From assembly GCA_964549625.1 (NCBI GenBank), contig CAZJVA010000001.1:186001-250000 (forward strand): a stretch of 64,000 bases of DNA. The letters are read 5' to 3'. A model generated the notes under the pieces. That model was not told the DNA's origin, ran no database searches, and was given only the letters and a program-made list of their open reading frames with translations. Every line of letters begins with the position of its first letter. Position 1 is the first letter of the stretch. Position numbers and translations under genes: made by a program. Below are positions 25,820-35,292 of this stretch, one piece after another. The DNA is from UBA12474 sp964549625 (GTDB taxonomy: Bacteria > Babelota > Babeliae > Babelales > Babelaceae).

Positions 25820-27058
25820 ATGTTTGATTCTCAGGTGTATGCCTTGCGTCGCAAAGCATTGTTTGAACAGGTTGGGCACCCGATTGTTATTTTTTCGAGC
25901 CCGGATTATGGAATTCCTGGGCAGCAAGAAGATAGTACTTTTTTTTATTTGACGGGTATTTCACAGCGTGGAATAGCATTGGTAATTGACGAGGTTGGGC
26001 ACTCTACGCTTTTTGTACCACGTTATCGTGAAGAACGCGCACGGTGGGAAGGTACAAGTATTGGAGTTTCGGCCAATGAGGCCAAGTATTATGGATTTGA
26101 TGAAGTTAGGTTTTCGGGCGAAGAAAATCCTCGTTTTACCGTGTCTCTTTTTGATCCATTTGCTACATGGGACGCATTGAAAGCGTTGATTGAGGAATGG
26201 TGTGCTCGTGGCGTTTCGATTGGCACAATTAAAAGTCCTTTCTTGTTAAAGTTTCAGGCGCTATTGTCTGAACTTTCTAAGTTTCTAATTTTTCTTGAGC
26301 CTGTTGTTGCTCGTATGCGTCGAGCAAAAAGCCGTCAAGAAGTCGCATTGATTACGCGTGCCTGCGATATTACCGCAATGGCTCAGGAAGCGGCATTGTA
26401 TAGCATTTTAGGCGATAACCCTAATGAGTTGACAGTCCGGGCTGCGGTGGAATACCTATTTATCGAACATGGTGCAACTCCTGCATTTTCAACGGTAGTT
26501 GCAGGGGGTAAAAACGCAACGGTATTGCATCATCGTGCGCAAAATATGCCATTAAAAGGAGAAGATCTTGTTGTTGTAGATATAGGAGCTCGCTTTGATG
26601 GGTATTGTGCCGATATAACACGAACCTATCCCGCTTCTGGTAGGTTTACTGAGCGGCAACGCATGTTGTACGAGCTTGTTGCAGAGGCACAGGAGCTCGT
26701 CGCAGAGGCTGCCAAACCTGGTGTATTTTTGCGTAATCCTGATAATCCTGAAAACTCTTTGCATCATATTGCTTTAGAGTTTTTTAAAAAACACGATCTG
26801 CACGAGTATTTCATTCATGGTGTCGGTCATTATCTTGGTTTAGATGTTCATGATGTTGGTTCATATGCTGAGCCTCTGGTTGAGGGTGATGTAATTACTA
26901 TTGAACCTGGATTATATTTGCCGCATGAGGGAATTGGCATTCGTATAGAGGATGATTTTTGGCTTGTTCCTGGTGGCGCGGTTTGTCTAAGTGATTCTTT
27001 GCCGCGGTCTGCAGATGATATTGAAAACCTGTGCGATTCAGTTACTCAGCTTGCCTAG
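25820..27058 (+). CDS. pepP: Xaa-Pro aminopeptidase (M24B family)
   Basis: 412 aa. An N-terminal aminopeptidase P domain (about 1-140, with DSTFFYLTGISQRG) is followed by the pita-bread metallopeptidase domain. Metal ligands appear in order: Asp in VVDIGARFDGYCADITRTY, His in HGVGHYLGLDVHD, Glu in ITIEPGLYLP and Glu in IRIEDDF. It removes N-terminal residues before proline, in the cytoplasm. It is the third gene of a yidC-recR-pepP run. Its 3' end overlaps the 3' end of the convergent NhaC gene by 17 bases. Confidence 0.93.
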   Translation: MFDSQVYALRRKALFEQVGHPIVIFSSPDYGIPGQQEDSTFFYLTGISQRGIALVIDEVGHSTLFVPRYREERARWEGTSIGVSANEAKYYGFDEVRFSGEENPRFTVSLFDPFATWDALKALIEEWCARGVSIGTIKSPFLLKFQALLSELSKFLIFLEPVVARMRRAKSRQEVALITRACDITAMAQEAALYSILGDNPNELTVRAAVEYLFIEHGATPAFSTVVAGGKNATVLHHRAQNMPLKGEDLVVVDIGARFDGYCADITRTYPASGRFTERQRMLYELVAEAQELVAEAAKPGVFLRNPDNPENSLHHIALEFFKKHDLHEYFIHGVGHYLGLDVHDVGSYAEPLVEGDVITIEPGLYLPHEGIGIRIEDDFWLVPGGAVCLSDSLPRSADDIENLCDSVTQLA

Positions 27059-28646
27059 CTAGAAACAGCTCTTTTGTTGCCTTGTTTTTCAATGCGATTA
27101 GAGTCAAGGTCACGGTTAGTCCTGTTACTAGAGCAAGAAGGAGTAGCTCATATGGGTATCTGCCTGGAGGTGCGAAACTTGCGATGATAAAGGCTATGGA
27201 AGAGCCAATAATCGATGGTATGGCATATTGTGTTTGTGTTTTTACGTGTTCCAAGTGGCTCGCGCCTGCAGAAAGTGATGAAATAATTGTGGCTTCTGTT
27301 AGCGGGGAGATGTGTGCTCCAGCTACAGCTCCAGAAAGTATCGCGCCAATTGTTTGATAAAGTAATGGTGCGCATGATAAGGCAATTGGTATTGTTGAGC
27401 TAGATGAAAGCGCTGTGATGGCCTGTATTGCTAGGGGCATCATAAGTGCTATTGTGCCCCAAGATGAGCCTGTGGAAGCTGTCGTTAGTGTTGCAATTCC
27501 AAAAACTATAACAGGAAGAAGGAAGAGCGGTATATTTCCTGATATTGCGCTAGCTAGGTAGGTCCCTGCGTGCAGATCTTTGGATATTATTGCTCCAAGG
27601 GTAAATGCAAGTGTTAGTGTTTTGAACGAATTGCGCATGCTCCAGGTGCTTGAAAAGCTGAGTAAAACGAGATCATAAATGGTTGTTTTTTTTCGATAAA
27701 GAAGAAATGAGCCTAAAATGATAGAAGCTATAATGCTTGTGAGGCAGAGACTAGCCATGACATTTGTGTTTTGAAGAGCCTCTAATATGTTTTTTTGTCC
27801 GCCAAATAATTTACTATTTCCTAGATATAGAAGGAAGATGGGTAAAAAAAGTAAAAAACAGGTTAAGGGGATTAGAAAGCTTGCTAGAGATTCGTGAGAG
27901 TTTTGTGTTTGAGTTTTTTCCTCAATGTGAGAGAGTTTGTTCTTTGCTGCTTTTTCTAGTTTAGCCATTGTTCCGAAAGAAATGCTACGCAAAACGATGT
28001 ATAGGGCGCTTATGATGATGCATATCGAATAAAAACTAAACGGTATTGCTTTGATATAGGTGAAAAATGGGTCTGCATCGATGATTTGGGTTCCAGAAGG
28101 AATATCTGAAATTCCTGCGTCTTCAATACGGGTGATGATCATGGCAGCCCAGGTGCTTGCGGGAATAATGGCAACGAGGGGCGAGCTTAGAGAGTTTAGG
28201 AGAAATGCAATTTTTTCTCGTGCTATTGAAAAACGCTCTGCAAATGGGCGAATAATTGCTCCGGTGAGCATATTGTTTATGTAGTCGTCAATACAGAAGA
28301 TAAATGAGAATGTTATTACGGCTATTTCCGCGTGTCGCGCGTTTTTGATCCTTTTTTGGAGTAAGGATACGTAGGCGGCAACTCCACCGGACTGGGCCAT
28401 GAGTTCGATTACGATTGAAAGAAGTGCTAAAAATGCAAAAAGCACCAATGTTGTTGGTTCTAGGAATGTAGCGCCAATTTTTTTTACACTGAAAATAAGG
28501 CTTGTGCCAATTTGAAGATTGCTTGCGATATAGCCCCCTGTAAAGATTCCGAGCAGCAGAGACAAGCTTACGTTTTTGGTTATGCCCGCCAGAAGGAGTG
28601 TAACTAAGGGTGGAACAAGGGTGATCCATGACGGAAAGACTTCCAT
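27042..28646 (-). CDS. NhaC-family Na+/H+ antiporter
   Basis: 534 aa with about 11-12 hydrophobic helices. Signatures of the NhaC branch are seen: FCIDDYINNMLTGAIIRPF with the acidic DDY, STGSSWGTIALMMPLA, and GAHISPLTEATIISSLSAG, matching the conserved SPxS-T-TIxS segment. Members exchange Na+ for H+ at the inner membrane and help maintain pH and sodium balance; a few carry malate/lactate. It stands alone. About 30 residues near 240-260 are charged and cytoplasmic. Which ion couples is inferred from family only. Confidence 0.87.
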   Translation of the reverse strand: MEVFPSWITLVPPLVTLLLAGITKNVSLSLLLGIFTGGYIASNLQIGTSLIFSVKKIGATFLEPTTLVLFAFLALLSIVIELMAQSGGVAAYVSLLQKRIKNARHAEIAVITFSFIFCIDDYINNMLTGAIIRPFAERFSIAREKIAFLLNSLSSPLVAIIPASTWAAMIITRIEDAGISDIPSGTQIIDADPFFTYIKAIPFSFYSICIIISALYIVLRSISFGTMAKLEKAAKNKLSHIEEKTQTQNSHESLASFLIPLTCFLLFLPIFLLYLGNSKLFGGQKNILEALQNTNVMASLCLTSIIASIILGSFLLYRKKTTIYDLVLLSFSSTWSMRNSFKTLTLAFTLGAIISKDLHAGTYLASAISGNIPLFLLPVIVFGIATLTTASTGSSWGTIALMMPLAIQAITALSSSSTIPIALSCAPLLYQTIGAILSGAVAGAHISPLTEATIISSLSAGASHLEHVKTQTQYAIPSIIGSSIAFIIASFAPPGRYPYELLLLALVTGLTVTLTLIALKNKATKELFLARQAE

Positions 28647-28828
28647 ATATAATCCTTTGGATTCAAGTTGTTTTTTTGTAAGCGTTTATTTTTAACGTAA
28701 TGATCTTTGTTTTCAAAGTAAATATTTGCACGAGAATTCTGTAAAAAGTTGCGATGAGCTTAACTCCTTTAATGCAAAAAATGTTGCCTGCGTTTTGAAT
28801 TTTGGCTTGGTTTTGGCGGATAACGTGT

Positions 28829-28857
28829 TTGACCAAATAAGTGGTTTTGTGTACTAT
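28829..28857 (+). promoter_or_regulatory. Candidate promoter of rplM
   Basis: TTGACC (28829-28834), 17 bases and TACTAT (28852-28857) lie about 67 bases before the rplM ATG. The 277-base gap between the NhaC gene and rplM holds nothing else I can assign; two near-copies of GTGTNCTATTTTT (28850 and 28879) lie in it. Confidence 0.5.
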
Positions 28858-28923
28858 TTTTGGGAGTCCTCGTTTTTCGTGTGCTATTTTTAGATTCTAA
28901 AATTATTATTTAGGGTGCATTGT

Positions 28924-29346
28924 ATGGATATGAATACCGCATTTCGCCTCAAAGCGGAAACCTTTAAGCCTACCTGGGTTTGTATTGACGCGACGGGTAA
29001 GGTAATTGGTCGTTTGGCGACAGAGATAGCTGATATATTGCGCGGTAAGAATGATCCCCGTTTTACTCCTCATGCAGATGTTGCTCGTTATGTTGTTGTT
29101 ATTAACTCCGAAAAAGCTATTTTTACGGGGGATAAGATGACTGATAAAGAGTACGTTTGGTATACCGGCTGGAGAAGCGGTCAAAAGCGCATGGCTCCGT
29201 GGGAAAAGTTGCAGCGTGATCATGAATTTGTTATTCGCACTGCGGTGCGCGGCATGTTGCCAAAGAATAAAATCGCACGGCAGCAGATTCGCCGGCTTAA
29301 GATCTATGCAGGCCCAGAGCATCCACATCAAGGCCAATTAGCCTAA
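28924..29346 (+). CDS. rplM: 50S ribosomal protein L13
   Basis: 140 aa from the ATG at 28924, with AGGGTG nine bases ahead; an upstream TTG at 28915 is rejected. Family segments are WVCIDATGKVIGRLATEIA, ADVARYVVVINSEKA, KEYVWYTGWRSG and VRGMLPKNKIARQQIRRLKIYAGPEHPH in parts. L13 is an early 23S rRNA assembly protein. In most bacteria rpsI (S9) follows directly; here a strong terminator comes instead, so S9 must be elsewhere if present. Confidence 0.97.
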   Translation: MDMNTAFRLKAETFKPTWVCIDATGKVIGRLATEIADILRGKNDPRFTPHADVARYVVVINSEKAIFTGDKMTDKEYVWYTGWRSGQKRMAPWEKLQRDHEFVIRTAVRGMLPKNKIARQQIRRLKIYAGPEHPHQGQLA

Positions 29347-29363
29347 CGCTATAAGTTAGCAAT

Positions 29364-29401
29364 AAAAAAAGCCCCGGCATTATTTTGCCGGGGCTTTTTT
29401 T
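29364..29401. terminator. Bidirectional terminator between rplM and rseP
   Basis: A GCCCCGGCA/TGCCGGGGC stem with loop TTATTT is flanked by seven A on the left and six or more T on the right, so it can end both the rplM transcript and the convergent rseP transcript. Confidence 0.92.
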
Positions 29402-29407
29402 ATTGCA

Positions 29408-30517
29408 TTACCAGCCGATAATCTTTTTTATATCTTGATAGGTGGCAAAGAGAATAAGAATTAGGAATAGCAGCCAACATAAGTTAGCGATGGCAATTCG
29501 TGCTTTTTCGGAGAGGTGCTTTCCGCTTAAGCTTTCAAGTGTGATGATTAATAGTTGTCCGCCATCTAATATTGGCAGTGGGAGTAAGTTGAAAACGGCT
29601 AGGTTTATACTGATAATTGCTACAAAGAAGAGAAAGTATAAAAAACCCTCTTGGGCGGCTTTAGTTGTTACTTGAATAATTCCTACAGGCCCAGAAAATG
29701 CTGATGCGTCACGTTGAGAAATCATGCTAACGAGGCTTTTTATGATGAGTTTGCTTATTGATGTAATGGCGAAAAATGCTTTAATGGCAGCGTCTTTGAT
29801 GGGTTGTTTGTTTTGTTCTAGCAGTAGGCATAATTCAGAGCTTGGATTTGGTTCTGTTTCCGATTCTTTTTTTATGATAAGATCTGTTTTTTTTCGATCA
29901 TTTTCGCGCTGATAGGTTATAGCAATGCTCTGCTGGTTTTGTTGTTTTGCCGCAGAAAGAATGCGATAGACTTTTTGCGGTTGATCTTGAACGTCTTCTT
30001 CGTTGATTTTGAGTATTCTGTCACCTTTTTGCAATCCTCCCGACATGTTGCTTTCTTGAATGTGTGCAATTCGGGTAGATGTACACCACTGGCGAATGAA
30101 TCCTTGTTGTATAAGGAGCGTAAAGATTAGGTAGGCAAAGATGAAGTTTCCTATGATTCCGCCTGTAATAATAAAGGCTTTTTGCCACCATGCTTTACTT
30201 GCAAAGGATTCAGGACCCGAGGACTTAGAAAATTCCTGTTTTCCTTGTCCGGGTTCATCCATTCCTGCGATTTCTACATATCCTCCAAGAGGAATAAGCG
30301 CTAGACGAAAATTAGTTTTTCCGAAAATGCGGTTTACAATGGTTGGTCCAAAGCCTATGGAAAATGTGGGCGTGTGAACACCGAATAATTTACAAAAAAG
30401 AAAATGCCCAAATTCGTGTATGGTGATGAGGACCCCTAGGGCGATAATTGCGAATAAAAGGGGAGGAAGGTATTGTGCTAATGCTTGGGTAGAAGATATT
30501 AGTGAGAATGAAGGCAT
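29408..30517 (-). CDS. rseP: RIP metalloprotease RseP (site-2 protease)
   Basis: 369 aa from the ATG at 30517, with AAGGAA seven bases ahead; the longer start at 30619 has no ribosome site. The zinc motif HEFGH lies in the first membrane helix (about residue 34-38), followed by RLALIPLGGYVEIAGMDEPG, a PDZ domain (about 160-240) and the second metal-site segment NLLPLPILDGGQL. It cleaves membrane-spanning anti-sigma factors and cleared signal peptides. No bamA, dxr or uppS gene, its common neighbours, is adjacent. Confidence 0.94.
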   Translation of the reverse strand: MPSFSLISSTQALAQYLPPLLFAIIALGVLITIHEFGHFLFCKLFGVHTPTFSIGFGPTIVNRIFGKTNFRLALIPLGGYVEIAGMDEPGQGKQEFSKSSGPESFASKAWWQKAFIITGGIIGNFIFAYLIFTLLIQQGFIRQWCTSTRIAHIQESNMSGGLQKGDRILKINEEDVQDQPQKVYRILSAAKQQNQQSIAITYQRENDRKKTDLIIKKESETEPNPSSELCLLLEQNKQPIKDAAIKAFFAITSISKLIIKSLVSMISQRDASAFSGPVGIIQVTTKAAQEGFLYFLFFVAIISINLAVFNLLPLPILDGGQLLIITLESLSGKHLSEKARIAIANLCWLLFLILILFATYQDIKKIIGW

Positions 30518-30652
30518 GGAGTTCCTTTCTTTCTTCTTGTATTTGTTGGCTGATGAGATACACTGTTGTGGTAGCTCGAGTGAATACAAGTCTAACATAA
30601 AAACATTTTTGGGTACCACGTTTTACACAGTTTTCTTATTGGCGTTTTGGGT

Positions 30653-30679
30653 TGAAAAAAACGCGAAAATGGCTAGAAT
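30653..30679 (+). promoter_or_regulatory. Weak candidate promoter for the ribosomal supercluster
   Basis: TTGAAA (30653-30658) and TAGAAT (30674-30679) have a short 15-base spacer. They lie within the 273-base gap between rseP and rpsL, about 110 bases before the rpsL ATG. I see nothing else in that gap. Confidence 0.35.
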
Positions 30680-30790
30680 AAAAATGCCCCTCTTAATACT
30701 TCTGTGGATTTGGAACGTAGTCTGCAGCAAACGAGTGTGGAAGAACAGGTATACCAAAGTTGTTCCTTTTTTGTTTATAGGGATGGTGTA

Positions 30791-31168
30791 ATGCCCACAA
30801 TAAATCAGCTTGTCCGGTTCGGAAGAACGCGGCAAAAAGATAAGTCTAAAAGTAGAGCCATGGAGGGTAATCCTCAGGTTCGCGGTGTTTGTACGCGTGT
30901 TTTCACAACAACTCCAAAGAAGCCAAACTCTGCGCTTCGTAAGGTTGCTCGTGTTAAGCTGTCCAATGGGACAGAGGTGACCGCATATATTCCTGGTGAA
31001 GGCCATAATTTGCAAGAACACTCCATGGTGTTGGTCCGTGGTGGTCGTGTGCCCGATTTGCCTGGTGTTAAGTATCACATTGTTCGTGGTGCGCTCGACA
31101 CTTCTGGAGTAGAGGGTCGTAAGCAAGGGCGTTCGTTGTACGGTGCTAAGAAGCAGAAGAAATTGTAA
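30791..31168 (+). CDS. rpsL: 30S ribosomal protein S12
   Basis: 125 aa from the ATG at 30791, which gives the conserved MPTINQLVRFGR. The decoding-centre loop TTTPKKPNSALRKVARV (about 40-56) is intact, including the K43/K44 pair. The second loop reads GGRVPDLPGVKYH, with Pro at the position where most bacteria have a Lys (GGRVKDLPG). S12 controls decoding fidelity. It is the first gene of the str-S10-spc-alpha supercluster. Confidence 0.97.
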   Translation: MPTINQLVRFGRTRQKDKSKSRAMEGNPQVRGVCTRVFTTTPKKPNSALRKVARVKLSNGTEVTAYIPGEGHNLQEHSMVLVRGGRVPDLPGVKYHIVRGALDTSGVEGRKQGRSLYGAKKQKKL

Positions 31169-31180
31169 GGGTGCTAAAAA

Positions 31181-31660
31181 ATGGCAAGACGTAGGTCGGT
31201 CAACTTTATTCGCGATATCGGGGTTGATCCTCGGTTCGGTTCAGAGTCTGTCCAAAAATTAATTAACGTAGTTATGTGGCGCGGTAAAAAAGGTGCGGCA
31301 CGCAAAATAGTTTATGACGCAATGGATGCTCTGGTAAAAAAATCTGGGGCCGAAGACAAGGCGCTTGAGCTTTACGACAAGGCTATTGAGCAAGTTACTC
31401 CTTTGATTGAGGTTCGTCCTCGTCGTGTCGGCGGTAGCGTGTATCAAATTCCTAAGGAGGTTGCGCCTCGTCGTGGTCGTGCCCTTGCATTCCGCTGGTT
31501 GATTGATGCGGCTGCAAGTAGGCCGGATAAGACCATGGGTGCGCGTTTAGCTAATGAAATGCTGGATGCTCTCGAGGGTCGTGGTGGTGCAGTTAAAAAG
31601 CGCCAAGATGCACATAAGATGGCTGAAGCTAATCGTGCCTTCTCGCATTACGCTTGGTAA
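31181..31660 (+). CDS. rpsG: 30S ribosomal protein S7
   Basis: 159 aa, normal length. Conserved parts are MARRR at the start, DPRFGSESVQKLINVVMWRGKK, IEVRPRRVGGSVYQIP and RALAFRWLIDAA. S7 starts assembly of the 30S head and touches the E-site tRNA. It lies 12 bases after rpsL and 9 bases before fusA, the classical str order. In other bacteria S7 represses this operon by binding the rpsL-rpsG spacer; the spacer here is too short for a similar structure. Confidence 0.97.
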   Translation: MARRRSVNFIRDIGVDPRFGSESVQKLINVVMWRGKKGAARKIVYDAMDALVKKSGAEDKALELYDKAIEQVTPLIEVRPRRVGGSVYQIPKEVAPRRGRALAFRWLIDAAASRPDKTMGARLANEMLDALEGRGGAVKKRQDAHKMAEANRAFSHYAW

Positions 31661-31669
31661 GGGGGAGGT

Positions 31670-33733
31670 ATGGCTATTCCTTTAGATCGATATCGCAATA
31701 TTGGTATCGCGGCGCATATAGATGCCGGCAAAACGACGGTTACTGAGCGTATTCTTTTTTATACTGGATTGGTTCATCGTATAGGTGAAGTTCATGAAGG
31801 TGGAGCGACTACTGATTGGATGGAGCAAGAAAAAGAGCGCGGTATTACGATTCAGTCGGCTGCGGTTACGGCTCAATGGAAAGATCATAAGGTTAATATT
31901 ATTGATACTCCTGGGCACGTTGACTTTACGATTGAGGTTGGACGTTCTTTGCGTGTTCTTGATGGTGTGGTAGCAGTTTTTTGCGGGGTTGGCGGTGTTC
32001 AGCCTCAGACTGAAACGGTTTGGCGCCAAGCTAATCGCTATCGTGTGCCACGCATTATTTTTGTCAATAAGCTCGATCGTATTGGTGCTAACTACTTTAA
32101 GGTGGTTGGTGATGCGAATAAAAAGCTTGCTGCTAACGCGGTAGCTATGCAGCTTCCGGTCGGCGAATCAGAAAACTTTGTTGGCATCGTGGATCTCTTG
32201 TCGCAGCGTTATTTTACTTTCGGCGAAGAAAACCAGGGTGCTGAAGTTATTGAATCTGATATTCCAGCTGATCAAAAAGAACGTGCAGAAGAGCTTCGTG
32301 CGGAGCTTGTCGAAAAGATTTGTGAATTAGATGATTCGCTTGCTGAGCGTTATCTTGGGGGTGAAGAACTTTCGGTTGATGAGCTGAAGTCAGCGCTTCG
32401 TAAGGGCGTTATTGAGCGTCGCATTGTGCCAGCTTTTTGTGGTACAGCGTTTAAAAACAAGGGTGTTCAATTGCTCTTAGATGCTGTTGTTGACTATCTT
32501 CCTTCTCCGCTAGATATTCCGCCGGTAGAGGGTGAGAATCCTGATAATGCGGCCAAAGAAGAACGTCGTACTGATCCTAAGGCACCTTTTGCTGCTCTGC
32601 TCTTTAAGATTGCTGCAGATCAGTTTGGTACACTTTGTTTTATTCGTGTTTATTCTGGTGTCGTGAAGTCTGGCTCATATATCTATAATGCCACCAAAGG
32701 AAGCAAAGAGCGCGTAAGTCGATTGGTTCGTCTTCATGCTAACAAGCGTGAAGAGGTTGACGAAGTTGCCGCAGGTGATATTGCCGCGATTGTTGGTCTT
32801 AAGGATGTTATGACTGGGGATACGTTGTGTGATGAGTCGCACAAAATAATCCTTGAAAAAATTGACGTACCAGCGCCGGTTATTTCTACCTCGATTGAGC
32901 CAAAAAGTAAGCTTGATTATGAAAAAATGACCATTGCTTTGCGTAAAATGACACAAGAGGATCCTTCTTTGCATTTTACATTTGATCGTGAGACTGGTCA
33001 GACGGTTATCCGTGGAATGGGTGAGTTGCATCTTGAGATCGCGGTTGATCGACTTAAGCGTGAGCATAAAGTTGAGGCCACACAGGGCCGTTTGCAGGTT
33101 GCCTTTAAGGAGACTTTGCAGCGCGGTGCTGATGTTGAGGGCAAGTTTATTAAGCAGTCTGGTGGTCGCGGTCAATACGGACACGTTCGGATGCGTTTTG
33201 AGCCTCTTGAGCGTGGAAAAGGCTTTGAGTTTGTTGATGAAGTCGTTGGCGGTTCGGTTCCGCGCGAATATATTCCGGCAGTGCAAAAGGGTCTTTTAGA
33301 GGCGCTTAACTCGGGTCCCCTCGGAGGGTATCCTGTGGTTGATCTTCGTGCAACGTTGTATGATGGTTCTTACCATGAGGTAGACTCGTCTGAAATGGCT
33401 TTCCAGGTAGCGGCTTCTATGGCCTTGAAAGAGGCAATGCGTCAAGGCGATGCATGTTTGCTTGAGCCGATTATGAAGGTCGAAGTTGAAACTCCTGATG
33501 AATACTTGGGCGATGTGATGGGGGATTTAAACTCTCGTCGTGGTCGTATTCTTGGCATGGAAGAGCGCCAGGGGGTCCAGGTGATTCATGCAGAGGTTCC
33601 TTTAGCAGAAATGTTTGGTTATTCGACGCAGTTGCGTTCCATGTCTAAGGGACGTGCAACGTATACGATGGAATTTGATTCATATCAAAAAGTTCCTAAG
33701 TTTAACCAAGACCAAATTTTAAGTGTGAAGTAG
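31670..33733 (+). CDS. fusA: Elongation factor G
   Basis: 687 aa. The translocation GTPase shows G1 AHIDAGKTTVTERIL (about 16-30), the switch region GATTDWMEQEKERGITI, G3 DTPGHVDF, G4 NKLD and the domain IV/V segments QSGGRGQYGHV and MGDLNSRRGRILGM. All five domains are present and the length is usual. It belongs to the str block between rpsG and tuf, each separated by under 40 bases. Confidence 0.98.
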   Translation: MAIPLDRYRNIGIAAHIDAGKTTVTERILFYTGLVHRIGEVHEGGATTDWMEQEKERGITIQSAAVTAQWKDHKVNIIDTPGHVDFTIEVGRSLRVLDGVVAVFCGVGGVQPQTETVWRQANRYRVPRIIFVNKLDRIGANYFKVVGDANKKLAANAVAMQLPVGESENFVGIVDLLSQRYFTFGEENQGAEVIESDIPADQKERAEELRAELVEKICELDDSLAERYLGGEELSVDELKSALRKGVIERRIVPAFCGTAFKNKGVQLLLDAVVDYLPSPLDIPPVEGENPDNAAKEERRTDPKAPFAALLFKIAADQFGTLCFIRVYSGVVKSGSYIYNATKGSKERVSRLVRLHANKREEVDEVAAGDIAAIVGLKDVMTGDTLCDESHKIILEKIDVPAPVISTSIEPKSKLDYEKMTIALRKMTQEDPSLHFTFDRETGQTVIRGMGELHLEIAVDRLKREHKVEATQGRLQVAFKETLQRGADVEGKFIKQSGGRGQYGHVRMRFEPLERGKGFEFVDEVVGGSVPREYIPAVQKGLLEALNSGPLGGYPVVDLRATLYDGSYHEVDSSEMAFQVAASMALKEAMRQGDACLLEPIMKVEVETPDEYLGDVMGDLNSRRGRILGMEERQGVQVIHAEVPLAEMFGYSTQLRSMSKGRATYTMEFDSYQKVPKFNQDQILSVK

Positions 33734-33768
33734 GTTTGTTTACAGTCTATTTATGACCGGAGAAAACA

Positions 33769-34959
33769 ATGGCAAAAGGTGTGTACGAGCGTAAAAAGCC
33801 GCACGTAAACGTGGGTACTATTGGTCACGTTGACCATGGTAAGACGACGTTGACGGCAGCTATTACAAAGGTTTTGGCTGAAAAAGGGTATGCCGAATCC
33901 CGTCGTTTTGATCAAATTGACAATGCGCCAGAAGAGCGTGAGCGTGGTATTACTATTGCTATTTCTCACGTTGAATATGAGACCGACAAGCGCCATTATG
34001 CGCACGTTGACTGTCCTGGTCACGCTGACTACGTCAAAAACATGATCACTGGTGCTGCGCAGATGGATGGCGCTATCTTAGTTGTTTCGGCAGCTGATGG
34101 TGCAATGCCTCAAACGCGTGAGCATATTCTTCTAGCACGTAACGTTGGTGTTCCTGCGTTGGTTGTTTACTTGAACAAGGTAGACATGGTTGATGATCCT
34201 GAGATGATTGACATGGTTGAAGAAGAAATTCGTGATCTTCTTAAGAAATACGAGTTTCCAGGGGATGAAATTCCTTTTGTTCGTGGTTCAGCGTTAAAAG
34301 CGCTTGAAGGCGATGCAGGTGAAATTGGCTCCCAGTCAATTATGCGTCTTATGGATGCTCTTGATTCATATGTTCCAGAGCCGGCTCGTGAGATTGATAA
34401 GCCATTCTTGATGGCGGTTGAAGGCGTTTTCAGTATTTCTGGTCGTGGTACTGTTGCTACCGGTCGTATTGAGCGTGGTATGATCAAGGTTGGTGAAGAG
34501 GTCGAAATCGTCGGTCTTGGTGCAAAAACTAAAACCACGGTTACTGGCGTTGAAATGTTCCGCAAGACTTTAAATGAAGGTGTAGCGGGCGATAACGTTG
34601 GTCTTTTGCTTCGCGGCGTTGGTAAAGATGATATCGAGCGTGGTATGGTTCTTGCCAAACCGGGTTCTGTAACACCACACAAAAAGTTCAATTGCCAAGT
34701 CTATGTTTTGAGCAAGGATGAAGGTGGTCGTCATAGCCCATTCTTTAATGGCTATCGTCCACAGTTCTACTTCCGTACAACTGACGTTACTGGTGTCGTT
34801 ACGCTTCCTGAAGGACGTGAGATGGTTATGCCAGGTGATAACGTTGAGTTGTCGGTTGAGTTGATTTCTCCAATTGCAATGGAGAAAGATGGTCGTTTTG
34901 CAATTCGTGAAGGTGGCAGAACGGTTGGTTCCGGTATTGTTACCGCTATTTTAGACTAA
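33769..34959 (+). CDS. tuf: Elongation factor Tu
   Basis: 396 aa. G1 GHVDHGKTTLTAAIT (about 19-33), the switch I region ERERGITIAISHVEYET, G3 DCPGHADYVKNMITGAAQMDGAI in parts, G4 NKVD and domain II/III strands such as GRGTVATGRIERG are intact. It brings aminoacyl-tRNA to the ribosome. This is the only tuf copy in the window. Base composition and codon choice look more biased than in neighbouring accessory genes, as expected for a highly expressed gene. Confidence 0.99.
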   Translation: MAKGVYERKKPHVNVGTIGHVDHGKTTLTAAITKVLAEKGYAESRRFDQIDNAPEERERGITIAISHVEYETDKRHYAHVDCPGHADYVKNMITGAAQMDGAILVVSAADGAMPQTREHILLARNVGVPALVVYLNKVDMVDDPEMIDMVEEEIRDLLKKYEFPGDEIPFVRGSALKALEGDAGEIGSQSIMRLMDALDSYVPEPAREIDKPFLMAVEGVFSISGRGTVATGRIERGMIKVGEEVEIVGLGAKTKTTVTGVEMFRKTLNEGVAGDNVGLLLRGVGKDDIERGMVLAKPGSVTPHKKFNCQVYVLSKDEGGRHSPFFNGYRPQFYFRTTDVTGVVTLPEGREMVMPGDNVELSVELISPIAMEKDGRFAIREGGRTVGSGIVTAILD

Positions 34960-34972
34960 TGAGTAGGCAGCG

Positions 34973-35278
34973 ATGAAAAAACAAAAAATTCGTTTAACTC
35001 TTAAGTCTTACGATCATCAATTGCTTGATAAATCGGTTAAGCAAATTGTTTTAGCTGTCCGTCGCACAGGCTCCCAAGTGGTGGGGCCTGTGCCGCTGCC
35101 CAACAGGCAGCGCTGTTTTACAGTATTGCGTTCTCCGCATATTGATAAAAAGTCACGCGAGCAGTTTGAGATTACAACCCATCGGCGCATTTTAGATATA
35201 GTAGCGCCTTCAGACCAGACGATGGATGCGTTGATGAAGTTAAGCATCTCATCTGGTGTTGATGTAGAGATAAAATAG
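34973..35278 (+). CDS. rpsJ: 30S ribosomal protein S10
   Basis: 101 aa. Family marks are IRLTLKSYDHQLLDKSVKQIV, GPVPLPNRQRCFTVLRSPHIDKKSREQFEI in parts, and the TMDALMKLSISSGVDVEIK end. S10 is in the 30S head and doubles as NusE in transcription antitermination. It opens the S10 block 13 bases after tuf, so the str and S10 operons are joined without a visible terminator. Confidence 0.97.
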   Translation: MKKQKIRLTLKSYDHQLLDKSVKQIVLAVRRTGSQVVGPVPLPNRQRCFTVLRSPHIDKKSREQFEITTHRRILDIVAPSDQTMDALMKLSISSGVDVEIK

Positions 35279-35292
35279 GAAGGATATAGGTT

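Noticed and set aside
27042..27058. Frameshift or misassembly at the pepP/NhaC overlap
   Set aside because: Both convergent frames end normally with complete C-termini, so a 17-base overlap of 3' ends is simply compact packing.
32675..33286. 203-aa minus-strand frame within fusA
   Set aside because: Antisense of conserved EF-G codons; no start site or family signature.
34167..34691. 174-aa minus-strand frame within tuf
   Set aside because: Antisense of EF-Tu, whose reading is certain; low-complexity Ser/Pro/Arg translation is typical of a shadow.
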